Of a DNA stretch of 64,000 nt, positions 51,317 through 60,829 are shown piece after piece. Positions within the stretch are counted from its first letter, which is position 1. Each line of letters begins with the position of its first letter. Location: NCBI GenBank assembly GCA_947566645.1, contig CANOKL010000001.1, positions 124,001-188,000 on the forward strand. Direction: 5' to 3'. The DNA comes from an uncultured Lachnospiraceae bacterium. Its GTDB lineage: Bacteria; Bacillota; Clostridia; Lachnospirales; Lachnospiraceae. The notes beneath the pieces were generated by a model. The model did not search any database. It had not been told where the DNA came from and worked only from the letters and a program-made list of their open reading frames with translations. Made by a program: the position numbers and the translations under genes.

Positions 51317-52669
51317 ATGCGCCGGAAAATATATGATCATTTACTACAATGGAAGAAAAAGAGCAATGGGAAAAGCGCCCTTCTGCTGCAAGGCGCCCGC
51401 CGTGTTGGAAAAAGCTACATTGTGGAAGAATTTGCCAGGGCAGAATATCGTTCTTATATACTGCTTGATTTCAACATCGTGGATTCACAGGTAAAGGATA
51501 TGTTCCTGTACGATTTAAATGACCTGGATACCTTTTTCCTTAAGCTTACAACATTTTTTAATACAAAGCTTCATAACCGGCAGTCCCTGATCATTTTCGA
51601 TGAGGTGCAGTTGTTTCCCAGGGCAAGAAGCGCTGTGAAATATCTTGTTGCCGACGGACGCTATGACTATATTGAGACAGGTTCCCTCATTTCGATCAGA
51701 GAGAATGTTAAGGACATACTGATTCCTTCAGAGGAAGACCGTATGAATTTATATCCCATGGATTTTGAAGAATTTCTCTGGGCATCTGGCAATGAAACCA
51801 TGATGCCCCTCATCCAGAGCTGTTTTGAGAAGAGAAAGCCGCTTGGTCAGGCACTGCACAGAAAAGCAATGGATCTGTTCCGGCAGTATATGATTATCGG
51901 CGGAATGCCGCAGGCTGTAGAGACCTATGTCTCCAGTCATGATTTTGATCTGGCTGACCAGGTGAAACGCAGGATCCTGAATTTATACCGGGATGACATC
52001 CGCAAACATGCAAAAGGATATGAGATGAAGGTTGAAGCAATCTTTGATGAACTTCCGTCTCAGCTAAAGAATCAGAACAGGCACTTTAAACTTTCTTCCT
52101 TAAAAGAAGGCGCCCGTTTTGATGAATATAGGGATGCCCTTTTCTGGCTTTCTGACGCCATGATTGTGAATAACTGTTATAATTCAACCGAACCGGGTAT
52201 TGGACTCAATCTGAACCGTGACCGTACACTTCTGAAATGTTATATGGGGGATACCGGACTTCTGGTCAGCCATGCATTTGATGAAAACGGGATAATAAGT
52301 GAGGGAGTCTATAGAAAGCTGCTGTTGGATAAGCTGGAAGTAAATATGGGGATGGTTCTGGAAAATGTTGTGGCCCAGATGCTGACTGCGGGAGGACATA
52401 AACTGTATTTCTATGCAAATTCGTCCCGGACTGACGCGGCATCCCGTATGGAGATTGATTTTTTAATTGCGAAGAGCAAAGTTACCAGCCGGCACAATAT
52501 CCTGCCTCTTGAAGTGAAATCCGGCAAAAATTACACATTATCTTCTCTTAGAAAATTTGCGGAGAAATATCATGAACAGTTACACACGCCCTATGTGCTG
52601 CATACATCTGATCTAAAAGAAGAAAAAGGGATCATATATCTGCCGGTATACATGGTGCCTTTACTTTAG
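51317..52669 (+). CDS. AAA-family ATPase with DUF4143 and PD-(D/E)xK-like C-terminus
   Basis: 450 residues. Walker A 'GARRVGKSYIVEEFAR' (about 26-33), Walker B 'QSLIIFDEVQLFPRA', then DUF4143 with a C-terminal 'RMEIDFLIAKS' ... 'ILPLEVKSGKN' centre (Asp, Glu-x-Lys) of the nuclease-like fold. Such ATPases are widespread and often mobile; the function is unknown, with defence or DNA-repair roles suggested. It stands alone, directly downstream of a MITE-like element, in a segment that separates comEC from holA. Confidence 0.88.
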   Translation: MRRKIYDHLLQWKKKSNGKSALLLQGARRVGKSYIVEEFARAEYRSYILLDFNIVDSQVKDMFLYDLNDLDTFFLKLTTFFNTKLHNRQSLIIFDEVQLFPRARSAVKYLVADGRYDYIETGSLISIRENVKDILIPSEEDRMNLYPMDFEEFLWASGNETMMPLIQSCFEKRKPLGQALHRKAMDLFRQYMIIGGMPQAVETYVSSHDFDLADQVKRRILNLYRDDIRKHAKGYEMKVEAIFDELPSQLKNQNRHFKLSSLKEGARFDEYRDALFWLSDAMIVNNCYNSTEPGIGLNLNRDRTLLKCYMGDTGLLVSHAFDENGIISEGVYRKLLLDKLEVNMGMVLENVVAQMLTAGGHKLYFYANSSRTDAASRMEIDFLIAKSKVTSRHNILPLEVKSGKNYTLSSLRKFAEKYHEQLHTPYVLHTSDLKEEKGIIYLPVYMVPLL

Positions 52670-52791
52670 TTTTTTTAATTCCTTAAGAAGAAACAGTTGA
52701 ATTCATCCTGTAAATTCAGTATACTAAATGTTATTATGAACGGTCTCCCAGGCCGTGAATCGTAACAATAAAAGAAAAGAGGAGATAGATC

Positions 52792-53805
52792 ATGACATAC
52801 GAAGAAGTATTACAGAATGCAAGAACATGTGTAGGAGATATCTGCAAGGCATGTCCGGTATGCAACGGAAAGGCCTGCGGCGGCAGGATTCCAGGCCCTG
52901 GAGCAAAGGGGACAGGAACCGTGGCAATCCAGAATTATGACGCATGGCAGAAGCTGTGCGTTAACATGGATACGATCTGCGAGAACAAGCCTGTAGACCT
53001 GATACTTGAGCTGTTCGGTCAGACCTTTAAGGCGCCGGTCTTTGCAGGACCGATCGGAGCCATGAAGCTTCACTACGGGGACAAATACGATGACCTGGAG
53101 TACAATGATATCCTTGTTTCCGCATGTGCAGAGGAGCAGATTGCGGCATTTACAGGCGACGGGACGAATCCGGCCGTGATGGAAGGAGCCACCCGGGCGA
53201 TTAAGGCGGCAGGCGGAAGAGGGATCCCGACCGTGAAGCCCTGGGATGTGGATACCCTGGCGGAGAAATTCGCGCTGGTAAAGGAGGCAGGAGCATTTGC
53301 ATGCGCCATGGACGTGGATGCGGCGGGACTGCCGTTCCTTAAGGACCTGATTCCCCCGGCGGGAAGTAAATCTGCCAGGGAGCTTAAGGCCATCATTGCA
53401 GACGCAGGAGTGCCGTTTATCTTAAAGGGAATTATGACAGTAAAAGGAGCTCTGAAGGCAAAAGAAGCAGGCGCGGCTGCAATCGTGGTATCCAACCACG
53501 GGGGACGTGTGCTTGACCAGTGTCCTCCTACGGCAGAGGTGCTGGAGGAGATCGCGGACGCAGTGGGCTCTGACATGAAGATTCTTGTGGACGGCGGCAT
53601 CCGCTCTGGCGTGGATGTATTTAAGGCTCTGGCGCTTGGAGCGGACGCAGTGCTGATCGGACGTCCTTACGTGACGGCAGTATATGGCGGGGCAGCAGAA
53701 GGTGTAAAGGCGCTGACCGATAAGCTTGCGGCAGAGCTTGCAGATACGATGGCCATGTGCGGCGCACATTCACTTGGAGAGATTACACGGGACATGGTCA
53801 GATAG
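52792..53805 (+). CDS. FMN-dependent alpha-hydroxy-acid dehydrogenase family protein
   Basis: 337 residues, TIM-barrel of the lactate/glycolate oxidase family. The catalytic His and Arg are in 'IVVSNHGGRVLDQCPPT'; FMN phosphate is bound by 'ILVDGGIRSGVDVFKALALG' and 'LIGRPYV'. The N-terminus has a Cys cluster (Cys13, 18, 21, 24, 29: 'TCVGDICKACPVCNGKACGG') that could bind a metal or Fe-S cluster. GAGGAG precedes the ATG. The substrate is unknown; lactate is the obvious candidate. Confidence 0.87.
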   Translation: MTYEEVLQNARTCVGDICKACPVCNGKACGGRIPGPGAKGTGTVAIQNYDAWQKLCVNMDTICENKPVDLILELFGQTFKAPVFAGPIGAMKLHYGDKYDDLEYNDILVSACAEEQIAAFTGDGTNPAVMEGATRAIKAAGGRGIPTVKPWDVDTLAEKFALVKEAGAFACAMDVDAAGLPFLKDLIPPAGSKSARELKAIIADAGVPFILKGIMTVKGALKAKEAGAAAIVVSNHGGRVLDQCPPTAEVLEEIADAVGSDMKILVDGGIRSGVDVFKALALGADAVLIGRPYVTAVYGGAAEGVKALTDKLAAELADTMAMCGAHSLGEITRDMVR

Positions 53806-53808
53806 TGG

Positions 53809-54792
53809 ATGAAAAGCTTAAATGAAGATATAAAGACAGGTAATTTCAAGGGAGCCTACCTTCTGTTCGGTGAGGAGGCTTATCTTAAGAAGCAGTATAA
53901 GGAAAGGCTCAGGGAGGCAATTCTGCCGGAAGGAGACCAGATGAATTATGCCTATTATGAGGGCGGGGGCATCAATCCGGCAGAGCTTATCGACCTTGCA
54001 GAGACGATGCCGTTTTTTGCAGAGCGGCGGCTTATTGTTGTGGAGAATTCCGGCTTTTTTAAGAGCGCGGTCCCGGAGCTTGCCGATTATATTAAGACAA
54101 TGCCAGAGACAGCCTGCTTTTTATTTGTGGAGAGCGAGGCGGACAAGCGGGGGCGTATGTACAAGGCTGTGAAGGCAAAAGGACGCGCCGTGGAGCTTGG
54201 CCGCCAGGACGAGAAGACGCTTCTGCGCTGGATCGGGGGAAATGTAACCCGCGAAGGAAAAAGGATAAAAGAATCAACGGCAAGGCATCTGGTTTCCACT
54301 GTGGGTGATGATATGGAAAGGCTTGTAAATGAGCTGGAAAAATTGTTTTCCTATACCCTTGGAAGAGAAGAGATTACAGAACAGGACATTGACGAGATCT
54401 GTACGGTCCAGATCACAAACCAGATTTTCGCCATGGTGGAAGCAGTAGCTATGAAGCAGCAGAAAAAGGCACTGGATCATTACTATGACCTGCTGGCGCT
54501 AAAGGAGCCGCCCATGAGGATTTTGTATCTTCTCTCCCGGCAGTTCAGGCTGCTTCTCCATGTGAAGGATCTCCAGAAGAAGGGGTATGACAGAGGAAGC
54601 ATTGCAAAAAAGGCAGGGCTTCATCCCTTTGTGGCAGGAAAATATATGCAGCAGGGCAGGAGCTTTTCCATGGCAGATCTCCGTGGCATCATGGAGAATG
54701 CGGCAGATACTGAGGAACTGGTAAAGACCGGGCGGTTAAGCGACAGAATGGGCGTGGAGCTCTTTATTGTCAGATATAGCGGAGATTTATGA
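53809..54792 (+). CDS. holA: DNA polymerase III delta subunit
   Basis: 327 residues. HolA opens the sliding clamp as part of the clamp loader. N-terminal 'GAYLLFGEEAYLKKQYKERL' and the AAA+-like domains with 'LVSTVGDDMERLVNELEKL' and 'ILYLLSRQFRLLLHVKDL' are typical. The ATG follows the stop of the preceding gene by 3 nt, with only a weak ribosome site, so it may be coupled to it. rpsT, which usually follows holA, is absent. Confidence 0.9.
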   Translation: MKSLNEDIKTGNFKGAYLLFGEEAYLKKQYKERLREAILPEGDQMNYAYYEGGGINPAELIDLAETMPFFAERRLIVVENSGFFKSAVPELADYIKTMPETACFLFVESEADKRGRMYKAVKAKGRAVELGRQDEKTLLRWIGGNVTREGKRIKESTARHLVSTVGDDMERLVNELEKLFSYTLGREEITEQDIDEICTVQITNQIFAMVEAVAMKQQKKALDHYYDLLALKEPPMRILYLLSRQFRLLLHVKDLQKKGYDRGSIAKKAGLHPFVAGKYMQQGRSFSMADLRGIMENAADTEELVKTGRLSDRMGVELFIVRYSGDL

Positions 54793-55000
54793 TGAGCGCC
54801 AGATCAGTCCTGCCGCTCATCATAAATAGATACGCACAGCCGCAAAATTATGCCGCTTTGCGGCTGCGGCTGGCGCGATCCTCACGGCAGATTCTATCTG
54901 CTGCACAGCATAAATGGATGCGCTTAGCCGCATGCGAAATTATGTCTCTTTGCGGCTACGGCTGCCGTGAGTATATATTATAGATCAGATTAAGGAGAAG
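54793..55000. repeat. Spacer between holA and lepA with duplicated hairpins
   Basis: Two similar hairpin blocks of about 50 nt: AGCCGCAAAATTATGCCGCT / TTTGCGGCTGCGGCTG, and AGCCGCATGCGAAATTATG / CTTTGCGGCTACGGCTG. No S20 gene (rpsT) is present in this usual place. Confidence 0.55.
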
Positions 55001-55007
55001 GAAATAC

Positions 55008-56822
55008 GTGGCAGGAACAGACCAGAGTAAAATTCGGAATTTTTGTATTATTGCCCATATTGACCATGGAAAATCTACACTGGCGGACCGCATTATCGAG
55101 ATGACGGGACTTCTTACAAGCCGGGAGATGCAGTCCCAGGTGCTGGACAATATGGAGCTTGAAAGGGAGCGGGGCATTACGATCAAGGCGCAGGCTGTGC
55201 GTATTGTGTATAAGGCCCGGAACGGGGAAGAATACATTTTTAATCTTATTGATACTCCCGGACATGTGGACTTTAACTATGAGGTGTCAAGGAGCCTTGC
55301 CGCCTGTGATGGGGCAATCCTTGTAGTGGATGCCGCCCAGGGCGTGGAGGCACAGACGCTGGCCAATGTCTATCTGGCGCTTGACCATGACCTGGATGTG
55401 ATGCCCGTGATCAACAAGATTGACCTGCCAAGCGCAGAGCCGGAGCGGGTGATTGAGGAGATTGAGGATATTATCGGGATTGAGGCTGCGGATGCGCCCC
55501 GCATTTCCGCAAAGACAGGAATCAATATAGAAGAAGTATTAGAACAGGTGGTGGAGAAGATCCCGGCGCCAGGCGGCGATGCGGGGGCTCCGCTTCAGGC
55601 GCTGATCTTTGACTCCATCTACGACTCCTATAAAGGAGTCATCGTATTCTGCCGGATTAAGGAAGGCACGGTAAAGAAAGGAACGCCGATTCTGATGATG
55701 GCAACCGGGGCAAGGGCAGAGGTTGTGGAGGTCGGGTATTTCGGCGCCGGACAGTTTATTCCCTGTGAGGAGCTTTCGGCGGGAATGGTAGGTTATATTA
55801 CTGCCAGTCTGAAAAATGTGAAGGATACCCGCGTCGGCGATACGATCACCAATGCCCAGGAGCCCTGTAGCCAGCCGCTTCCAGGATATAAAAAGGTAAA
55901 TCCTATGGTATACTGCGGCATGTATCCCGCAGACGGGGCAAAATACCCGGATCTCAGGGACGCGCTGGAGAAGCTCCAGCTGAATGACGCCTCCCTCCAG
56001 TTTGAACCAGAGACATCCATTGCTCTTGGGTTCGGCTACCGGTGCGGATTCCTGGGACTTCTGCACCTGGAGATCATCCAGGAACGCCTGGAGAGAGAGT
56101 ACAACCTGGATCTTGTGACAACTGCACCGGGAGTTATTTACAAGGTATACAAGACGAACGGAGAGGTTATCGAGCTGACCAATCCGTCCAATCTTCCGGA
56201 TCCGTCCGAGATCGAATATATGGAAGAGCCAATCGTGAAGGCTGAGATTATGGTGACCTCCGAATTTATCGGAGCCATCATGGATCTGTGCCAGGAACGC
56301 CGGGGAATGTATGAGGGTATGGAGTATATAGAGGAGACCCGCGCGGTGCTCCGGTACAGGCTGCCGCTCAATGAGATCATCTATGATTTCTTCGACGCGC
56401 TCAAATCCCGCTCCAGGGGATATGCCTCCTTCGATTATGAGATGGCAGGCTATGAACAGTCTGAGCTTGTGAAGCTTGATATCCTGATCAATAAAGAGGA
56501 AGTGGACGCCCTATCCTTTATCGTACATGCAGGAACCGCCTATGAGCGCGGACGGAAGATGTGCGAGAAGCTGAAAGAAGAGATCCCAAGACAGCTTTTC
56601 GAGATTCCCATCCAGGCTGCGATTGGAAGCAAGATTATCGCAAGGGAGACAGTAAAAGCCATGCGCAAGGACGTGCTCGCCAAATGCTATGGAGGCGACA
56701 TAACCCGTAAGAAGAAGCTTCTGGAAAAGCAGAAAGAAGGAAAGAAGCGGATGCGCCAGGTGGGAAATGTAGAGATTCCCCAGAAAGCATTCATGAGCGT
56801 CCTGAAGCTGGATGATAAATAA
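55008..56822 (+). CDS. lepA: Elongation factor 4
   Basis: 604 residues, a ribosome-associated GTPase that back-translocates stalled ribosomes. G motifs: '[13 protein letters not shown]', 'RGITIKAQ', '[11 protein letters not shown]' and 'NKIDL'. The C-terminal LepA-specific domain ends '[17 protein letters not shown]'. The start is a GTG with AAGGAGAAGG upstream. Full length. Confidence 0.96.
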   Translation: MAGTDQSKIRNFCIIAHIDHGKSTLADRIIEMTGLLTSREMQSQVLDNMELERERGITIKAQAVRIVYKARNGEEYIFNLIDTPGHVDFNYEVSRSLAACDGAILVVDAAQGVEAQTLANVYLALDHDLDVMPVINKIDLPSAEPERVIEEIEDIIGIEAADAPRISAKTGINIEEVLEQVVEKIPAPGGDAGAPLQALIFDSIYDSYKGVIVFCRIKEGTVKKGTPILMMATGARAEVVEVGYFGAGQFIPCEELSAGMVGYITASLKNVKDTRVGDTITNAQEPCSQPLPGYKKVNPMVYCGMYPADGAKYPDLRDALEKLQLNDASLQFEPETSIALGFGYRCGFLGLLHLEIIQERLEREYNLDLVTTAPGVIYKVYKTNGEVIELTNPSNLPDPSEIEYMEEPIVKAEIMVTSEFIGAIMDLCQERRGMYEGMEYIEETRAVLRYRLPLNEIIYDFFDALKSRSRGYASFDYEMAGYEQSELVKLDILINKEEVDALSFIVHAGTAYERGRKMCEKLKEEIPRQLFEIPIQAAIGSKIIARETVKAMRKDVLAKCYGGDITRKKKLLEKQKEGKKRMRQVGNVEIPQKAFMSVLKLDDK

Positions 56823-56841
56823 AGCTGGATGATAAATAATG
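56806..56841 (+). repeat. 17-bp tandem duplication at the lepA/hemW junction
   Basis: AAGCTGGATGATAAATA occurs twice in a row, covering the end of lepA and the bases up to the hemW ATG. The second copy replaces the normal ribosome-site spacing. Confidence 0.85.
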
Positions 56842-57927
56842 AAGCCTTTAGAACTATACATTCACATTCCGTTTTGCAAGAAAAAATGTAATTACTGTGA
56901 TTTCCTGTCCGCTCCCGCAGACCGCAGGGAGCGTGCAGCATATGTGGAAAGCCTCTGTCAAAAAATCCGCTCCTTCCGGGAGCTGGCAGAGGCTTATTGT
57001 GTTGCCACGATATTTGTAGGAGGCGGAACCCCGTCCATACTCAGCGCATGGCAGATGGAACAGATCTTCAAGGCAGTAAAAGAAACCTTCCGGCTTGAAA
57101 GTTCAACTGAGATCACAATCGAGATGAATCCCGGAACCGTAAATGCGGACAAGCTCACCGCATATAAGGAGATGGGCATCAACCGCCTGAGCATCGGCCT
57201 CCAGTCCACAGACGACAGGGAGCTTGCGGCGCTGGGAAGAATCCACACATACGGACAGTTCCTTGAGACTTATTCCATGGCAAGGGCAGCAGGATTTCAG
57301 AATATTAACATAGACCTGATGTCCGCAATTCCCCACCAGACAAGGGAAAGCTATGAAAAGACACTGCGAAGAACCGCCGGGCTTGCCCCAGAGCATATCT
57401 CCGCATACAGTCTCATCATCGAGGAAGGCACCCCCTTCTATGAAAAATACAGAGAAGGAAAAAATGCCGGCGACCTTCCGGATGAGGACACAGAGCGCCT
57501 GATGTACGAGGACACCAGACGCATCCTCAAAGAATACGGATACCACCGGTACGAGATCTCCAACTACGCAAAAGAAGGCTTCCAGTGCCGCCATAACCTG
57601 GGCTACTGGGAGCGCGCAGAATACCTCGGCATCGGAACAGGAGCCGCATCCCTCATAGACAACCAGCGCTTTACAGAAGGAGAAGAGCCTGAGATCCTGA
57701 GCCAGGAGGAACAGATGTCGGAATACATGTTCCTTGGCCTCAGAAAGATAAAAGGAGTATCAAAATCAAGGTTCAGGGAAGAATTCGGCAGCAGCATAGA
57801 GAAGATCTACGGGAACGTACTGGAAGATATGAAGAAAAAAGGGCTTATGGAAGAAAAAGGGGACTATGTCCGCCTGACAGAACGTGGAATTGACATCAGC
57901 AACTATGTCATGAGCGAGTTTTTGTAA
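56839..57927 (+). CDS. hemW: Radical SAM heme chaperone HemW (HemN-like)
   Basis: 362 residues. The 4Fe-4S site is Cys13-x3-Cys17-x2-Cys20 ('PFCKKKCNYCDF'). 'FVGGGTPSIL' and 'NIDLMSAIPHQTRESYEKTL' follow, then a C-terminal HemN domain. HemW delivers heme to respiratory enzymes. Its place after lepA is the normal clostridial order. The ATG lies just behind a 17-bp duplication and lacks a clear ribosome site. Confidence 0.92.
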   Translation: MKPLELYIHIPFCKKKCNYCDFLSAPADRRERAAYVESLCQKIRSFRELAEAYCVATIFVGGGTPSILSAWQMEQIFKAVKETFRLESSTEITIEMNPGTVNADKLTAYKEMGINRLSIGLQSTDDRELAALGRIHTYGQFLETYSMARAAGFQNINIDLMSAIPHQTRESYEKTLRRTAGLAPEHISAYSLIIEEGTPFYEKYREGKNAGDLPDEDTERLMYEDTRRILKEYGYHRYEISNYAKEGFQCRHNLGYWERAEYLGIGTGAASLIDNQRFTEGEEPEILSQEEQMSEYMFLGLRKIKGVSKSRFREEFGSSIEKIYGNVLEDMKKKGLMEEKGDYVRLTERGIDISNYVMSEFL

Positions 57928-57930
57928 TTT

Positions 57931-57983
57931 GGGACGGGGCATTTTTAAAAATGCCCCGTCCCAAATTGAAAATGACCTGTCCC
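57931..57983 (-). repeat. GGGACGGGGC palindromic repeat, copy 3
   Basis: Perfect palindrome at 57931-57962, followed by AAATTGAAAATGACCTGTCCCC. Lies between converging hemW and the chromate transporter genes, where it can end both transcripts. Confidence 0.85.
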
Positions 57984-57986
57984 CGA

Positions 57987-58541
57987 TTACATCTTGAATA
58001 GAATCCCAATCACTGCCCCCGCTGCGATCCATACAAGCGGATGCAGTTTTTTTAGCTGCTTTACCTGCAAGAGCAGGAAAGCTCCCAGGCAGATTACAGC
58101 GCTTGTATAGTCCACATGTGTTACTCCGCCTGTTGTATAGACGATTGCGATCTTAAGAAGTTCCCAGACCGCATATCCGATCAGCGCCGCCACAGTAGGC
58201 CGGATTCCGTAGAACACGGCTTTTACCGTGGGATTTTCACTGAAGTTTTCCAGAAACTTTGCGATGAGGACAATGATGATCAGTGCGGGGGCGGTCAGTG
58301 ACAGGGTGGCCACGATGGCGCCGGGAACCCCGGCGGCGTTGTATCCGGCGTAGGTTGCCATGTTGATGCCAACAGGCCCGGGGGTGCTCTCACTGATTGC
58401 CACCATATTAGCGAGTTCGCTTGCGGTGTACCAGTCATATTTTGTGGTCAGATCCATGAGGAATGGCAGTGTTGCCATGCCTCCGCCGATGGAGAACAGG
58501 CCGATCTTAAAAAATTCGAATGCTAAGGTAAGATAAATCAT
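57987..58541 (-). CDS. Chromate transporter (CHR family), half-size subunit B
   Basis: 184 residues, about six membrane helices. The CHR signature 'FFKIGLFSIGGGMATLPFL' is at the N-terminus and 'ESTPGPVGINMATYAGY' follows. Two half-size CHR proteins usually act as a pair. Start ATG 58541 is preceded by GGAGGGAGG and overlaps the stop of the partner gene (ATGA). The true substrate in anaerobes is unproven. Confidence 0.88.
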   Translation of the reverse strand: MIYLTLAFEFFKIGLFSIGGGMATLPFLMDLTTKYDWYTASELANMVAISESTPGPVGINMATYAGYNAAGVPGAIVATLSLTAPALIIIVLIAKFLENFSENPTVKAVFYGIRPTVAALIGYAVWELLKIAIVYTTGGVTHVDYTSAVICLGAFLLLQVKQLKKLHPLVWIAAGAVIGILFKM

Positions 58542-59092
58542 GCGTCCTCCCTCCTTCCGAATCTTTTGGCGATAACCCCGGTAATTCCTGCAAGGACAAT
58601 GATTATGGCAGTGGGTACAGGGGTAAAGCATGCGAGGATAAATCCGGCTGCAAAGAGCACGCCGCCAAGTTTATCCACGATTCCCTTTTTCGCCATTGTA
58701 AATACTGTGTTCAGCATAAGAGAGCATACGATTACGCGTATGCCGGCAAGGGCGTGGATCACAACAGGCAGATGGATAAAGTTCTGCAGGATGGAGGCCA
58801 CAAGACAGATAATGAGGATAGAAGGAGAGACCATCCCCAGAGTCCCGAAGACTCCGCCGATGAAGCCTGCCTGTTTATAGCCTACATAGGTCGCAGTATT
58901 TACCGCGATGATCCCCGGCGTGCATTGGCCGATGGCATACATGTCAAGAAGTTCCTCCTCTGTGCACCACTTGCGGTCAGTCACAAGCTCCCGCTGGAGC
59001 ATTGGAAGCATGGCGAGTCCGCCTCCGAATGTCAGCCCCCCGATTTTAAAAAAGCTTATATATAATTCGCCAAGTTTTCTTATATTCATCAT
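58538..59092 (-). CDS. Chromate transporter (CHR family), half-size subunit A
   Basis: 184 residues. 'FFKIGGLTFGGGLAMLPML' and 'GQCTPGIIAVNTATYVGY' are the CHR motifs, and the rest consists of membrane helices. It precedes its homologous partner with a 4-nt overlap. The two arose by duplication; their motif spacing is nearly the same. Confidence 0.88.
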   Translation of the reverse strand: MMNIRKLGELYISFFKIGGLTFGGGLAMLPMLQRELVTDRKWCTEEELLDMYAIGQCTPGIIAVNTATYVGYKQAGFIGGVFGTLGMVSPSILIICLVASILQNFIHLPVVIHALAGIRVIVCSLMLNTVFTMAKKGIVDKLGGVLFAAGFILACFTPVPTAIIIVLAGITGVIAKRFGRREDA

Positions 59093-59179
59093 GTTTCATT
59101 CCTTTGCTTATCATATTTTATACTCACGGCCAATGAAATCTGCCGTTCAGTATAACACCTGTATTATTTTGTGCCGCAG

Positions 59180-59695
59180 CTACAGCAATTTACTCATAAT
59201 AAAGGCATAAATCTCCTGGTTTTTCTCCATCCAGCTGTCCGCGGCTGTCCGTGCTTCCTCTTCACCGGGGACTGCGATATTCAGCTCAATCATAGGCTCC
59301 CCATGTTCATATACCTGACAGCATACGGAATATTCCCCGCTGGTTTTCCGGTAGTAATCTGCTTTCACCGAGACCTCATTCTTCAGCTCATATTTATTAT
59401 GGATTAGAAATGAGTCAATATCCTTCTGAATTGCAGCCGGGATATCATTTCTGAAAAAGGCGATTGTCTGTGCGCCATCCTCGGTCAGGTGATAATAGGT
59501 TCTCCTGTAGGTGACTTCCTCCTTGATAAATCCAGATTCGGCCAGCTCCGCAAGCGCCTGCTGCAGCCTGAAGTATGTCGCGTATCCCTCTTCCAGGACA
59601 AACTTACTGATCTGTGAGTTCGTCAGTGGGAAATCCACCCTGTTCAGCATATAGAGAATAATCAGCTTATATAATTTCAACACCTCATTTGTCAT
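59180..59695 (-). CDS. DUF4364 family protein
   Basis: 171 residues. The N-terminal half looks like a winged helix ('KLYKLIILYMLNRVDFPLTN', 'GFIKEEVTYRRTYYHLTEDG'), so a DNA-binding role is possible. The family is common in Clostridia. It overlaps the stop of the upstream radical SAM gene by 4 nt, so both are translated together. Confidence 0.8.
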   Translation of the reverse strand: MTNEVLKLYKLIILYMLNRVDFPLTNSQISKFVLEEGYATYFRLQQALAELAESGFIKEEVTYRRTYYHLTEDGAQTIAFFRNDIPAAIQKDIDSFLIHNKYELKNEVSVKADYYRKTSGEYSVCCQVYEHGEPMIELNIAVPGEEEARTAADSWMEKNQEIYAFIMSKLL

Positions 59696-60618
59696 AGCTG
59701 CTCCTTTCCCTGCCAGATGTCACGCTCCTTCAGACAGGCCGCAAGCCGGTTCAGAACCTGATGCTTGCCCCTGCTCCACGCAGGCTCTATGAGAAGATGG
59801 CCCGGTGCATCACCGGTCAGCCTGTGGATGACAATATCCGGTCTCAGCCCGGAAATGCATTTTCCAAGGAGGGTAATGTATTCCTCCATGGACAGGATAT
59901 GGAAGGGATGGGCGCGGTAGTAATCCGCAAGGTCAGTCCCTTCAAGAACATGGAGAAGCTGGAGCTTCACCCCCTGTATGTCCATCTGGTTCAGATAATG
60001 GATGGTTTCAAGAATCTGCGGGCTGCCTTCGCCTGGCAGGCCGAGAATCAGATGGACGATCACTTCGATCCCCGCAGCTCTTAAGGCCTTCACTGCCTGC
60101 TCAAAGACCGGGAGTCCGTATCCCCGCCTTATAAAACGTGCCGTCTCCTCATGAGAGGTCTGCAGGCCCAGCTCCACCCACACAGGCTTGATCTGATTCA
60201 GCTCCGAAAGGAGCGCCAGCACATCCTCCCCCAGGCAGTCCGGCCTTGTGGCAATGGACAGGATGCGGATGTCCGGGTGGGTGACTGCCTCTGTAAAAAT
60301 TTTCCGGAGATATGGAACAGGTGCATAAGTGCTTGTGTAAACCTGGAAATAGGCGATGTAGCCCTTTCCGGTATATTTCCTGCGTACAATATCCTTTCCC
60401 TGCCTGATCTGCTCACTGACAGGGAGGGCGGGATCCGGGCCGAAGCCTCCCGATCCGCCCAGGCTGCAGAAAATGCAGCCCCGCGTTCCAAGTGTTCCGT
60501 CCCGGTTCGGACAGGTCATGCCGCCGTTCAGCGGTATCTTGTACAGCTTTTCCCCGAAAGTCTGCTTTAAATAAAAATCAAGAGAGTAAAAACGCTTCTC
60601 TCCCCAGTACACAGCCAT
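59692..60618 (-). CDS. TIGR01212-family (YhcC-like) radical SAM protein
   Basis: 308 residues. The iron-sulfur site is Cys36, Cys48, Cys51 ('GGMTCPNRDGTLGTRGCIFC'), the long-spaced motif typical for TIGR01212. A C-terminal extension follows the SAM barrel ('HRLTGDAPGHLLIEPAWS'). The reaction is not established. AAGGAG upstream selects ATG 60618 over an earlier in-frame ATG at 60654. Confidence 0.88.
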   Translation of the reverse strand: MAVYWGEKRFYSLDFYLKQTFGEKLYKIPLNGGMTCPNRDGTLGTRGCIFCSLGGSGGFGPDPALPVSEQIRQGKDIVRRKYTGKGYIAYFQVYTSTYAPVPYLRKIFTEAVTHPDIRILSIATRPDCLGEDVLALLSELNQIKPVWVELGLQTSHEETARFIRRGYGLPVFEQAVKALRAAGIEVIVHLILGLPGEGSPQILETIHYLNQMDIQGVKLQLLHVLEGTDLADYYRAHPFHILSMEEYITLLGKCISGLRPDIVIHRLTGDAPGHLLIEPAWSRGKHQVLNRLAACLKERDIWQGKEQL

Positions 60619-60722
60619 GGTAATACTCCTTATAGATTCATCATTTTTGGTCATGCGGTATGCAATATATGTACCATTGACATTTATATCATATCATCCA
60701 TGGATGGGCAAATCAAGACCGC

Positions 60723-60764
60723 AATTTGGGACGGGGCATTTTTAAAAATGCCCCGTCCCAAATT
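60723..60764. repeat. GGGACGGGGC palindromic repeat, copy 4
   Basis: A perfect 42-bp palindrome with arms AATTTGGGACGGGGCATTTTT. It lacks the GGGACAGG half present in the other copies. Confidence 0.85.
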
Positions 60765-60829
60765 CACAAAACGGACATATTTTTTTGCTACAATAGTCGT
60801 CATAAATTGTGAAAGGAAGTAGTGCATAT

